Of a stretch of 64,000 nucleotides of DNA, positions 1 through 7,924 are shown piece after piece. The first letter of the stretch is position 1, and every line of letters begins with the position of its first letter. The notes beneath the pieces were generated by a model. That model did not search any database, was not told the origin of the DNA, and saw only the letters and a list, made by a program, of their open reading frames with translations. The DNA lies in NCBI RefSeq assembly GCF_001808185.1, contig NZ_CP017668.1, positions 1,054,001-1,118,000 on the forward strand, written 5' to 3'. The translations under genes and the position numbers were made by a program. This stretch comes from Jeongeupia sp. USM3. GTDB taxonomy: Bacteria > Pseudomonadota > Gammaproteobacteria > Burkholderiales > Chitinibacteraceae.

Positions 1-450
1 GTCGCCAAGCTGCACCTGTTCGAATCGAACGTCTCGGTCGACTACCGCTGCGTCGCGGTCGAAGCACTGGCGGCGGAAACGCCGGAAAGCTTCGACGTCG
101 TCACCTGCATGGAAATGCTCGAACACGTGCCGTCGCCGGCGAGCATCGTCGCCGCCTGCGCCCAGCTGGCCAAACCGGGCGGCTGGGTGTTCTTCTCGAC
201 GCTGAACCGCAACCCGAAGGCCTACGCGCTGGCGGTGATCGGCGCCGAGTACCTGATGGGGCTGCTGCCACGCGGTACGCACGACTACGCCAAGTTCATC
301 AAGCCGTCCGAGCTGGCGCGCATGACACGCGCCGCCGGGCTTGAAACGGTCACCGTCAGCGGCATGCAGTACAACCCGATCTCCGGCATCGCAACCCTGT
401 CCGACGATGCCGACGTCAATTACCTCGTCGCCTGCCGCAAGCCGCTGTGA
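1..450 (+). CDS. ubiG: UbiG, ubiquinone biosynthesis O-methyltransferase (3' part only)
   Basis: The reading frame is open from the first base, so the 5' end lies outside the window. The visible 149 residues cover the second half of a class I SAM-dependent methyltransferase. The post-motif region reads CMEMLEHVPSP, followed by a GGWVFFSTLNRN strand typical of UbiG. UbiG carries out both O-methylations of ubiquinone synthesis in the cytoplasm. The C-terminal segment YAKFIKPSELARM and the ending with G-M-x-Y-N-P are family-typical. The gene is followed 163 bp later by gph, a common betaproteobacterial neighbour. Confidence 0.93.
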   Translation, partial: VAKLHLFESNVSVDYRCVAVEALAAETPESFDVVTCMEMLEHVPSPASIVAACAQLAKPGGWVFFSTLNRNPKAYALAVIGAEYLMGLLPRGTHDYAKFIKPSELARMTRAAGLETVTVSGMQYNPISGIATLSDDADVNYLVACRKPL

Positions 451-469
451 TCGCAACTGACAAAACCCT

Positions 470-545
470 GCTGGCGGCGTCGTGCTCGCTTGCCGTACTT
501 GCTTGTACGGTCTGCACTTCGGCCCCTGAAGGGCCCCTTGCCAGC
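470..545. repeat. Intergenic multi-hairpin element between ubiG and gph
   Basis: The 163-bp ubiG-gph gap carries nested inverted repeats. The outer stem is GCTGGC (470-475) with GCCAGC (540-545). Inside it lie one hairpin, CCGTAC/GTACGG (493-498 and 505-510), and a second, GGCCC/GGGCC (521-525 and 531-535). Together they could fold as a three-way junction on either strand. It resembles REP-like intergenic elements, but only one copy is visible here, so family membership is inferred. It may also act as a weak terminator for ubiG. Confidence 0.4.
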
Positions 546-613
546 ACCGCTGCGCCGGATTTGCCCCTCGCAGGACGCGCCCCTGGGGTATCTGCTGCCC
601 GGCCTCATTTTCA

Positions 614-1279
614 ATGGACACAGCCATGATCCGCGCCATTTTGTTCGATCTCGACGGCACGCTCGCCGACACCGCGCCCGACCTCGGCGCCGCGCTGAAC
701 CGGCTTCTGGCCGAGGAAGGCCGGCCCGAGCAGCCGTATGATGCGATCCGGCCGCTGGCCTCGCACGGCGCCCGCGGACTGATCGGCCTCGGCTTCGGTG
801 TCGGCCCGGACGACGCCTCGTTCAACGGCTTGCGCGAGCGCTTCCTCGCCCGCTACGCGGCGGCATTGTGCGAACACACGGTGCTGTTCGACGGCATTGC
901 CGAACTGATCGCCGCGATCGGCGCGCGCGGCCTGCCCTGGGGCATCGTCACCAACAAGCCCGGCCGCTTCACCGATCCGCTGGTGCGCGAACTGCCGCTG
1001 CCGGTGCAGCCAGGCTGCATCGTCTCGGGCGACACCGTCGGCGTCGCCAAGCCCGATCCGAGGCCCATGCTGCACGCAGCCGAACAGCTCGGCGTGCCGG
1101 CGGAAAGCTGCATCTACATCGGCGATGCCGAACGCGACATCGAGGCCGGCCGCCGCGTCGGCATGAAAACGGTGATTGCCGACTACGGCTACATCAGCGT
1201 CGACGACCGGCCGACCACCTGGGGCGCCGACCTGCGCATTGCCCACCCGCTCGACCTGCTCGCGCATCTGCCTGACTGA
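614..1279 (+). CDS. gph: Phosphoglycolate phosphatase (HAD family)
   Basis: This 221-residue HAD hydrolase has all four motifs. DLDGTL near residue 12 holds the nucleophile Asp and the acid/base Asp. VTNKPG lies near residue 113, and a Lys in VAKPDPRP near 148. GDAERD near 174 binds Mg2+. Gph removes phosphate from 2-phosphoglycolate made during oxidative damage repair. Position beside ubiG supports this rather than another HAD substrate. An in-frame ATG at 626 (MIRAILFD) is an alternative start that fits the usual family N-terminus better. Confidence 0.88.
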   Translation: MDTAMIRAILFDLDGTLADTAPDLGAALNRLLAEEGRPEQPYDAIRPLASHGARGLIGLGFGVGPDDASFNGLRERFLARYAAALCEHTVLFDGIAELIAAIGARGLPWGIVTNKPGRFTDPLVRELPLPVQPGCIVSGDTVGVAKPDPRPMLHAAEQLGVPAESCIYIGDAERDIEAGRRVGMKTVIADYGYISVDDRPTTWGADLRIAHPLDLLAHLPD

Positions 1280-1304
1280 GCCCTTCGGTCGACACGTCCC
1301 CGTC

Positions 1305-1333
1305 AAAACGCCCCGGCACGCCGGGGCATTTTC
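1305..1333. terminator. Bidirectional terminator between gph and acuI
   Basis: The hairpin arms GCCCCGGC (1310-1317) and GCCGGGGC (1320-1327) are flanked by AAAA on the left and TTTT on the right. It lies between two convergent genes, so it can serve both transcripts. Confidence 0.75.
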
Positions 1334-1347
1334 AATGAGACCGCATC

Positions 1348-2328
1348 TCAGCGATGGACGTCGACAATGAACCGGCCACGATGGCGGCCGGCGATGATGT
1401 CGGCCGCCGCAGCAAAGGTCTCGGCCAGGCCGATCTCGGTGCTGGTACTTGCAAGCAAGACCGGATCGATCAGCCCGGCGAGCAAGTCCCACGCCGCCTG
1501 GCGCTGCGCCCTTGGGGCATACACGCTGTCGACCCCGTACAGCGTCACGCCCCGCAGAATGAATGGCGCCACCGTCGCCGGAAAATCCATCCCGCCGGCC
1601 AGGCCGCACGCCGCCACCGCGCCGTCGCGCCGCACCTGCGCGCAAGCGTTCGCCAGTACATGACTGCCGACCGAATCGACGACGCCGGCCCAGCGCTCCT
1701 TCTGCAGCGGCTTGCCGGCGCCCGACAAGCCGGCCCGGTCGACGATCTCGGCGGCGCCGAGCGTGCGAAGGTAATCGGCCGCATCCGGCTTGCCGGTCAC
1801 CGCAACGACCTCGAAGCCCAGCTTGGCCAGCAGCATCACCGCCACCGAACCGACCCCGCCGGTCGCGCCAGTCACCAGCACCGGCCCGCCCCCGGGCGTC
1901 AGGCCGTGCGTCTTCAGCGCCTGCACGCACAGCATCGCCGTATAGCCGGCGGTGCCGAGTGCCATCGCATCATGCGCGGCCAGCCCTGCCGGCAGCCGCA
2001 CCAGCCCCTCGGCCGGCACCCGGGCGCGTTGTGCCAGCGCGCCCCAGGTCGTCTCGCCGCAGCCCCAGCCGTTGAGGATCACCTTCTCGCCCGGCGCGAA
2101 ATCGAGCGAATCCGACTCGAGCACCGTCCCGACCGCATCAACGCCGGCAACCATCGGAAACTGCCGCACCACCGGTCCGCTGTCGGTCAGCGCCTGCGCA
2201 TCCTTGTAGTTGAGCGTCGAATACTCGACGCGCAGGCTCACGCCCTCCGCCGGCAACGACGCCTCGTCGAGCTCCGCAAGCTGCGCCCTGAACCCGTCAT
2301 CCCGTGTCAGATATACCGCCTTGAACAT
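1348..2328 (-). CDS. acuI: AcuI-type acryloyl-CoA reductase / YhdH-family quinone oxidoreductase
   Basis: This 326-residue zinc-free medium-chain dehydrogenase opens MFKAVYLTRDD, with the family signature EYSTLNYKDAQALT near residue 54. The NADPH-binding glycine loop GATGGVGSVA lies near 152-161. No catalytic-zinc cysteine set is present, as expected for AcuI/YhdH. AcuI reduces acryloyl-CoA to propionyl-CoA with NADPH; YhdH paralogues are annotated more loosely as quinone reductases. The exact substrate is inferred from family resemblance. It is transcribed toward gph and shares the intervening terminator. Confidence 0.87.
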   Translation of the reverse strand: MFKAVYLTRDDGFRAQLAELDEASLPAEGVSLRVEYSTLNYKDAQALTDSGPVVRQFPMVAGVDAVGTVLESDSLDFAPGEKVILNGWGCGETTWGALAQRARVPAEGLVRLPAGLAAHDAMALGTAGYTAMLCVQALKTHGLTPGGGPVLVTGATGGVGSVAVMLLAKLGFEVVAVTGKPDAADYLRTLGAAEIVDRAGLSGAGKPLQKERWAGVVDSVGSHVLANACAQVRRDGAVAACGLAGGMDFPATVAPFILRGVTLYGVDSVYAPRAQRQAAWDLLAGLIDPVLLASTSTEIGLAETFAAAADIIAGRHRGRFIVDVHR

Positions 2329-2512
2329 TCACACTCTCCTGCATCGCCCGGACCGGGCCAGTGCCCCACGATAAACCGAAGCGGGACAAGCCGCCTCCAT
2401 CCTGCACAAACTTTGGTCGCACCGGCGCTTGTCGCCGATCGGCCTCGTCATCGAAGCCGCCACGGCCGATGCCCTTCAGCGCCAAACGCGGTATACTCGG
2501 CTTGCTACATCT

Positions 2513-2876
2513 GGGGCCGCCATGGTTTCGACGGGGGTTACAAAGCGGATGAGGGCATGCCGGGATTTCAGTCACCCCGTAAAACGCTGAAAATTCTTAG
2601 TCGCAAACGACCAAGACTACGCTCTGGCTGCTTAAGCCGGACTCTGCACTATTCCCTCCCATCGGGTAGGCCGGGCAACCGGTAGCAGAGTCATTTAGAT
2701 GGGATCGCCTCGGCTCGGGTTACTTGGGACGGGGTTAAACCTAAGGTAACTCGCTGGTGCCAAGCCCGTCGGTTGGCGTGTCACCGGTCAAAAGTACTTA
2801 AATGAGCCAGACTACGCATGTAGAACTCTTCGTGGAGGGCTTTCGGACGCGGGTTCGACTCCCGCCGGCTCCACCA
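2513..2876 (+). ncRNA. ssrA: tmRNA (transfer-messenger RNA)
   Basis: The 5' end GGGGCCG (2513-2519) pairs with CGGCTCC before the encoded 3' ACCA (2873-2876). The acceptor has the G3-U70 wobble required for alanylation. The T arm with GGTTCGACTCC is visible at the 3' end. The tag frame starts at resume codon GCA 2603 and reads A-N-D-Q-D-Y-A-L-A-A, then TAA at 2633-2635. This one-piece tmRNA rescues stalled ribosomes with SmpB. The tag ends in the usual YALAA degradation signal. The 3' end of ssrA is a frequent integration site, but no duplicate of it occurs in the window. Confidence 0.96.
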
Positions 2877-2882
2877 TTTACC

Positions 2883-2916
2883 AAAATCCCAACCCTTATC
2901 GGTTGGGATTTTTTTT
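2883..2916 (+). terminator. Rho-independent terminator of ssrA
   Basis: The stem AAATCCCAACC (2884-2894) pairs with GGTTGGGATTT (2901-2911) and runs into a T tract ending at 2916. It starts 7 nt after the tmRNA CCA. From here to 3,146 I see no gene or clear signal. Confidence 0.93.
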
Positions 2917-3146
2917 GCCCGAAACGCCTGTGTTGGCGCGGCTTCCGGCCCAACCCTCGCGAGCGCCATCGCCCAACCCCCCGCGTTTTCGCGCCCGCCA
3001 ATGCCTCTCTGTTCTCCGTTTTCTCTGGTCATCACGCGAGCGTTCTTGAGGCCACTTCCACTATTGGCGCGGGTTTAGAAGCTGTCGGTTGTTGTCGGCA
3101 ACTCCTGTAGTGGTGACGACCGAGAGCGCAGCCGCTTTGGGGGTAG

Positions 3147-4223
3147 CTATTCCAGTAGCGCTACCGATTTCACCTGTACCCAGAGCTCTCGCCCTGGAAT
3201 CACGTTCAGAGCATTGACCGCTCTCTTGGTTAGCCTCGCCAGAATGATTTCTGCACCAATCCGGACACGCACCAATGCCACGCCAGGATGCTCGTCATCA
3301 CCCACAGCATCGATTTGCCCACGCAGTACGTTCTGAATACTGCTGTCTCCAGGCTGTTCGGCAAGACTCACGTCACGCGCCAAGATGCGCACCCGGACGT
3401 GTCGACCGATAGCCAGACCGTGATCGCGCGCCCACAAACTGCCGCCAGTAAAGTCCACTCGCGCCAAGTGCCATTCCTTGTCTACTGCGCCCACGGTAGC
3501 ATTGAGGATTGCTCCAGCATCCTCGCCCAACCGGATCGGCAAATCGAGGCGAGCCAGCGTTTCAGCCAGCGACCCGCTGGCCTGCACCCTCCCGCCTTCC
3601 ATCGCCACCAGATGATCGGCCAGTCGCGCCACCTCGTCTGGGGAATGGCTGACATAAAAGATCGGGACATCCAACTCGTCGTGCAATCGCTCTAGGTAGG
3701 GCAGGATTTCCCGCTTGCGCTTCAGATCCAGCGCGGCCAGCGGCTCGTCCATCAGCAGTAGGCGTGGACTGACAGCTAGCGCACGGGCGATGCCGACCCG
3801 CTGGCGCTCACCACCGGACAAACGATCCGGCTTGCGCTCTAGCAGATAGCCGATACCCAGCAGCTCGATGGCCTGATCCAGACTGACGCGCTGTTCGTCG
3901 TTAATGCGATTCAGGCCGTAGCGCAAGTTGCCCAGCACCGACAAGTGTGAGAACAGGCTGGCCTCTTGGAACACATAACCGATAGGCCGCTTGTGTGTTG
4001 GCACCCAGAGTCCTGCGTCCTGCCACACCTCGCCATCTACGATAAGCCGCCCCTGCGAAGCACGCTCCAAGCCCGCAATGCAGCGTAGCAGCGTTGTCTT
4101 GCCCGACCCGGAATGTCCGAATAGCGCGGTCACTCCCCGTCCAGGCAGATTGAGATCCACGTCGAGTGAAAAACCCGGCCAGTCGAGTCGAAAACGCGCT
4201 TCGATGCTTGACACGTCACCCAC
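3147..4223 (-). CDS. modC: Molybdate ABC transporter ATP-binding protein ModC
   Basis: This 358-residue ATPase has Walker A GHSGSGKTT near residue 35, the ABC signature LSGGERQRV near 136 and Walker B LLLMDEP near 155. The C-terminal 130 residues hold a TOBE/Mop domain (QNVLRGQIDAVGDDEH) that senses oxyanion in ModC proteins. It powers molybdate or tungstate import together with ModB and ModA. It overlaps the end of modB by 8 nt, indicating translational coupling, and it is last in the operon. Confidence 0.94.
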   Translation of the reverse strand: MGDVSSIEARFRLDWPGFSLDVDLNLPGRGVTALFGHSGSGKTTLLRCIAGLERASQGRLIVDGEVWQDAGLWVPTHKRPIGYVFQEASLFSHLSVLGNLRYGLNRINDEQRVSLDQAIELLGIGYLLERKPDRLSGGERQRVGIARALAVSPRLLLMDEPLAALDLKRKREILPYLERLHDELDVPIFYVSHSPDEVARLADHLVAMEGGRVQASGSLAETLARLDLPIRLGEDAGAILNATVGAVDKEWHLARVDFTGGSLWARDHGLAIGRHVRVRILARDVSLAEQPGDSSIQNVLRGQIDAVGDDEHPGVALVRVRIGAEIILARLTKRAVNALNVIPGRELWVQVKSVALLE

Positions 4224-4893
4224 CTTTCTTCGGACTTGGCCGCCAAGCGTATAAGGCCAGCAGCACGAGGAAAGAGAAGATCAGCATCACCGCCGCGAGA
4301 CGGTGCGCCTGCATGTACTCCAGAGCCTCCACGTGATCGTAGATTTGCACCGAGGCCACGCGGGTCACGCCGGGTAGGTTGCCGCCGATCATTAGCACCA
4401 CGCCGAACTCGCCGACGGTGTGTGCGAAGGTGAGGATCGATGCCGTCAGAAAACCCGGCGCGGCCAAAGGAACGGCGACAGTGAAAAAGGCATTGAGTGG
4501 CGAGGCGCGCAAAGTTGCCGCTACTTCCAAGGGGCGGTCGCCGACCGCCTCGAAGGCCGTTTGCAACGGCTGCACCATGAAAGGCATCGAATAGAAGACC
4601 GAGGCCAAGACCAGTCCCCAGAAGGTAAAGGGCAAAGGCCCCAGCCCCAGCGCCTGAGTCAGCTGACCGATAGGCCCGTTCGGCCCCATCGCCAGCAACA
4701 AATAAAAGCCTAGCACCGAGGGTGGCAGCACCAGAGGTAGCGCGACCACAGCGCCAACAGGCCCCTTCCACCAGGCTTTTGTACGTGCGAGCCACCAAGC
4801 GATGGGTGTGCCAACTACCAGCAGGATGGCCGTCACGATCCCGGCTAGACGAACGGTCAACCAAAGTGCTTGCCAGTCATTCGATGTCAGCAT
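4216..4893 (-). CDS. modB: Molybdate ABC transporter permease ModB
   Basis: This 225-residue inner-membrane permease has about five hydrophobic segments. The first is near residues 11-33, and the EAA-loop-type sequence EVAATLRASPLNAFFTVAVP is near 138-157, where ModC docks. GEFGVVLMIGGNLPG near 174 is typical of ModB/CysT-like permeases. It forms the translocation path for molybdate. It sits 9 nt downstream of the TSUP gene and overlaps modC. Confidence 0.94.
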   Translation of the reverse strand: MLTSNDWQALWLTVRLAGIVTAILLVVGTPIAWWLARTKAWWKGPVGAVVALPLVLPPSVLGFYLLLAMGPNGPIGQLTQALGLGPLPFTFWGLVLASVFYSMPFMVQPLQTAFEAVGDRPLEVAATLRASPLNAFFTVAVPLAAPGFLTASILTFAHTVGEFGVVLMIGGNLPGVTRVASVQIYDHVEALEYMQAHRLAAVMLIFSFLVLLALYAWRPSPKKGG

Positions 4894-4902
4894 CCAGCCC
4901 CC

Positions 4903-5706
4903 TCAATGCGCGTGCTGGAAAGTCTTGACGGCAGACACCAGCAAGACAACCCCGAGCAGGCCCATCAGCAAACCCGTCGGCACCAAACCAAGCAGCATGC
5001 CACCGATGGCGGCCCCGAGAATCGATCCCGTCACCATCCACACCATCAATGCTCGCTCCTGGCGTAATACAGCGAAGGCATCGGCACGGGCGTAGCGGGT
5101 GAAGCCGACGATCATGGTGGGCAGGCTCACCATCAATGACAGGCTGCCTGCGAGTTTGATGTCCAGGCCGTAGAGCAGAACGATGGTCGGGATCAGCAGC
5201 TCGCCTCCCGCCACACCAAGCAGCGCGGCCACCATTCCGATTCCCAACCCAGCGACTAACCCGGCCAGCCAGCGCAGCGGTTCAGCCTCGAACAACGGCG
5301 CGCTGCCGTCATGTACACCGGCCCATGCCTCCGAAAGCAGCACAAGCGACAAGCCGACCAGCAGCACCATGATGATGCGATTGAGCCAGTGCCGGGGCAG
5401 CGTAATTGCGTGGCCTGCCGCCCACCACGCACCGACCATACTGCCTGCAAGCAGGTTCAGCACGACATCGAGGTGAACGGCCAGGATGCTGGGGGAAATC
5501 GTGCCTCCGCGAAACAACAATGCGGCTGTGACCACGACGAGGCTCATGGCCTTGTTGAGAATGACAGCTTCGAGGGTACCGAGCCGGAAGGCCCCGATCA
5601 GCACCGGAAGGCGGAACTCAGCACCACCCAGTCCGATCAGGCCACCCAGCGTACCGATCAACGATCCGGCCACGAAGCTTTTGCCGTTGCGAGTCGGTGC
5701 ACGCAT
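4903..5706 (-). CDS. TSUP (TauE/SafE, DUF81) family membrane permease inside the mod operon
   Basis: This 267-residue polytopic protein has about eight hydrophobic segments in two similar halves. The glycine-rich motifs GTLGGLIGLGGAEFRLPVL (near 19) and ALLGVAGGELLIPTIVLLYG (near 160) are the TSUP hallmark. TSUP proteins move sulfur-containing anions such as sulfite or organosulfonates, and some are exporters. Here the gene lies between modA and modB with gaps of about 10 nt. It is therefore co-transcribed and probably moves an oxyanion tied to molybdate uptake, which is inference. Canonical modABC operons lack this gene. Confidence 0.85.
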   Translation of the reverse strand: MRAPTRNGKSFVAGSLIGTLGGLIGLGGAEFRLPVLIGAFRLGTLEAVILNKAMSLVVVTAALLFRGGTISPSILAVHLDVVLNLLAGSMVGAWWAAGHAITLPRHWLNRIIMVLLVGLSLVLLSEAWAGVHDGSAPLFEAEPLRWLAGLVAGLGIGMVAALLGVAGGELLIPTIVLLYGLDIKLAGSLSLMVSLPTMIVGFTRYARADAFAVLRQERALMVWMVTGSILGAAIGGMLLGLVPTGLLMGLLGVVLLVSAVKTFQHAH

Positions 5707-5716
5707 GGACTACGCC

Positions 5717-6487
5717 TTACTTGCTGGCAACTTCGCCCGGGAGGACGAAACCATACTTGGTCATTACTGCGCGAGCAGGCTTACTGCTCATGTAGTCGGC
5801 GAAACGGCGGGCCAAGGCATTTCCCTCGGCGCGCTTGGTGATGACAAAGCCCTGCTCCAGCGGCTCGTGCAGATTATCCGGGATCAGCCAGTAGCCCCCT
5901 TTGTTCGCGAGTTCAGGGCTGATCGCCAAGGCCAGCGCAACAATGCCGACCTGCGCATTGCCGGTCTGCACGAACTGGGCGGTATGGGCGATGTTCTCAC
6001 CGTAGACCAGCTTGGGCTCGATCTTCTCCCACAGTCCGGAAGCTCGTAGCGCCTCTTCGGCCCGTTTGCCATAGGGTGCGTGCTTGGGATTGGCGATGGC
6101 AATGCGCGTGATCTTTGGGTCGGCCAGGCTCGCCAGTGTCATCTTGGTTGCGTCCAAGCTTGCACTCCACAACACGATGCGACCGAATGCATAGGGCCTA
6201 ACCTCGGAGGCAGCGAGGCCTGCCTTGGCCAATTCACGAGGAAAGCCGATGTCTGCCGAGAAGTACAGGTCGTAGGGCGCGCCCTGTTGAATCTGGGTGT
6301 GGAACTTGCCCGACGATCCGTAGATGACCTCCACTTCATCGGCCGGGTTCGCCTTCTTGAAGGTGGCGACGATCTCGTCCATCGCGAACTTGAGGTCAGC
6401 CGCCGCCGCGATGGTGGTTTTCTCTGCATGGGCGGTCGCCATGAACAACAATGAGCAGGCGAGCAGCAAGGGGCGCAAGAGTTTCAT
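5717..6487 (-). CDS. modA: Periplasmic molybdate-binding protein ModA
   Basis: This 256-residue protein has a signal peptide (MKLLRPLLLACSLLF, cleavage after about AHA-EK). It continues with TTIAAAADLKFAMDEIVATF, the ModA N-terminal strand. IYGSSGKFHTQIQQGAPYDL near residue 59 contains the Ser/Gly contacts to the oxyanion. It captures molybdate or tungstate and delivers it to ModBC. It is first in the operon, 157 bp from the ModE-like gene, and a ModE-type palindrome lies in that gap. Confidence 0.94.
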   Translation of the reverse strand: MKLLRPLLLACSLLFMATAHAEKTTIAAAADLKFAMDEIVATFKKANPADEVEVIYGSSGKFHTQIQQGAPYDLYFSADIGFPRELAKAGLAASEVRPYAFGRIVLWSASLDATKMTLASLADPKITRIAIANPKHAPYGKRAEEALRASGLWEKIEPKLVYGENIAHTAQFVQTGNAQVGIVALALAISPELANKGGYWLIPDNLHEPLEQGFVITKRAEGNALARRFADYMSSKPARAVMTKYGFVLPGEVASK

Positions 6488-6570
6488 GGGCAGGCTTCCT
6501 TCTTGTTTGGTTGGGCAGTCTCAAGTCTGAAATGCAACCCGTCGCATTCGCTTTGTCGGGTTTGCTACAC

Positions 6571-6594
6571 CGTTAAGTCAAAAATGACATAACG
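6571..6594. promoter_or_regulatory. ModE-box-like operator upstream of modA
   Basis: The left arm CGTTAAGTCA (6571-6580), spacer AAAA and right arm TGACATAACG (6585-6594) form a palindrome with one mismatch. The outer CGTTA...TAACG ends match the ends of the Escherichia coli modA operator as I recall it. It lies 84 bp upstream of modA and between modA and the ModE-like gene, so it probably represses modA when molybdate is plentiful. Confidence 0.7.
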
Positions 6595-6645
6595 AAAAGC
6601 ATACAGCATTACTCATGCCAAGCCATGCCCAAAATCAAGAAAGTA

Positions 6646-6972
6646 TTAATCAGCCAAGTCACAAAGAGCCTGTAGCTCTTTGCCTGCATTGGCGTTTAGA
6701 CGGGCTTCAAGGGTGTCGTACCGCTCTATAAGTTGCTGCCCGAGCATTGTCAGCAATGCGCCGCCGCCACCCTTTCCGCCTGTCGCGGTTTCGACAACCG
6801 GATGCCCGAAGCCCTGATTGAGTGATTCGATGAGCAACCAAGCCCGTTTGTAGGGCAAGCCAAGCGCCCGGGCAGCAGCTGAAATGGAGCGTGTCTCGCC
6901 AATCTGGCGCAGCAGGTCAATCTTGCCCGGGCCAATGGCGATACCATCTCCAATATAGATGCGGGGGCGCAC
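6646..6972 (-). CDS. Short ModE-like winged-helix regulator (DNA-binding domain only)
   Basis: This 108-residue protein has IGPGKIDLLRQIGETRSISAAARALGLPYKRAWLL, the winged-helix core of ModE/LysR-type molybdate regulators. It lacks the C-terminal Mop domains that bind molybdate in full ModE, so it may sense ligand differently. The annotated start is GTG 6972. The in-frame upstream residues KPKAAIL look family-like, and a GGAGG at 7002-7006 sits 5 nt before an in-frame ACG at 6996. The true start may therefore be that ACG. It is co-oriented with the mod operon, whose operator lies just downstream. Confidence 0.85.
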   Translation of the reverse strand: MRPRIYIGDGIAIGPGKIDLLRQIGETRSISAAARALGLPYKRAWLLIESLNQGFGHPVVETATGGKGGGGALLTMLGQQLIERYDTLEARLNANAGKELQALCDLAD

Positions 6973-7091
6973 GAGAATGGCAGCTTTTGGTTTCGTAGAA
7001 GCCTCCGTTTGTAGTTGTGTATTAAATCCGACAACCTACGCGATTTTGCTAGCCACCACACATTGTTGCCAAGTTTGAAAAATCATCCGTA

Positions 7092-7556
7092 CTACACCAG
7101 ATTTCGAATCTGATCATGCCAGCTAGATGGCCACGAACGACGCACTATTTGCTCCAACACAATACTATGCGAGCCTACCAGTCGCTCAACAACCGTTGGA
7201 GCCAATAGAGTCAATCGCATGATCCGGCGCACCTGCGTCACGTCCATGCCCTCGGCTTCGGCGATATCAGTCACCGACGCGGCTCGCCCTTCGTCCAGCA
7301 GGCGTAGCCAGTGGTGCGCGAGGCCCAAGGCCCGCATCAAGGGAGTGTCCTGGTTGATTTCGCGCACCTGTTGCTCGCGGAGGGCTTCGTCCAGAAATTC
7401 CTGTGGCGCATCCAATGGCGTGATGACCTGCTTCTTCAGACCCCGGCGCACCAGCGTCCAGGGCAGGAAGGTTTCCATCTGCACGCCACCAGCGGGCAAC
7501 GGCGTCTGGTACGTGACCGGGTCGCCCTTTACTTGGCCGCGATGTTTTTTGCTCAT
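7092..7556 (-). CDS. Small HTH protein of the serine-recombinase cassette (paralogue 1)
   Basis: This 154-residue protein is of unknown function. A METFLPWTLVRRGLKKQV segment near residue 27 is followed by a helix-turn-helix-like stretch (SVTDIAEAEGMDVTQVRRIM, about 93-112) and TLLAPTVVERLVG. The next gene upstream (7553-7924) repeats this plan, so the two are paralogues. It is last in a four-gene overlapping operon with DUF2924 and the recombinase, so it probably helps direct or regulate recombination. The ParB/KorB-like HTH assignment is a guess from the pattern. Confidence 0.65.
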   Translation of the reverse strand: MSKKHRGQVKGDPVTYQTPLPAGGVQMETFLPWTLVRRGLKKQVITPLDAPQEFLDEALREQQVREINQDTPLMRALGLAHHWLRLLDEGRAASVTDIAEAEGMDVTQVRRIMRLTLLAPTVVERLVGSHSIVLEQIVRRSWPSSWHDQIRNLV

Positions 7557-7924
7557 ACGTCCTCCTCGAAACTAGCCATGAGCTGGCGCTGGGCGTGCCA
7601 ATCGACCATCAGGCGGTTTCGCTGGAACCACATCAACGTCAGCCGCCGTGGCTGCTGGCCAGCCATGAACCGTTCGATGATGTCGGGAGCCAGCAGTGTC
7701 ATACGCAGCAGTTCGTTGACCACCGAGTGGTGCAATTTTTCGGCGCGTGCGATGGCGGCACCGCTTTGCATTGCCCCAGTGTCCAACAGGTGTTGCCAGT
7801 AAAAGGCGCGGGCCAGCCCGTCGATCAGCGTGACGTCATGGACACTGCGCTTGTCGGTGACCACGCGCTGGACGCCCCGACGACGAAACGTCAGAGGCAC
7901 GAAGGTTTCCATCGAGTCGTCCAT
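7553..7924 (-). CDS. Small HTH protein of the serine-recombinase cassette (paralogue 2)
   Basis: This 123-residue protein shares METFVPLTFRRRGVQR and the HTH-like SGAAIARAEKLHHSVVNELL followed by RMTLLAPDIIERFMAG with its downstream neighbour. The start overlaps the recombinase stop (TGATG) and the stop overlaps the next start (ATGA), so translation is coupled. It is probably a DNA-binding accessory of the recombinase, inferred from context only. Confidence 0.65.
   Translation of the reverse strand: MDDSMETFVPLTFRRRGVQRVVTDKRSVHDVTLIDGLARAFYWQHLLDTGAMQSGAAIARAEKLHHSVVNELLRMTLLAPDIIERFMAGQQPRRLTLMWFQRNRLMVDWHAQRQLMASFEEDV

Noticed and set aside
2513..2876. ssrA 3' end as the prophage attachment site
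   Set aside because: No second copy of the tmRNA 3' sequence is found in the window. The mod operon lies between ssrA and the prophage, and the integrase is a serine recombinase, which does not need long tRNA-like cores.
2917..3146. Possible small gene between ssrA and modC
   Set aside because: The frames there show no ribosome-binding site or recognisable sequence, and the longest runs through the tmRNA.
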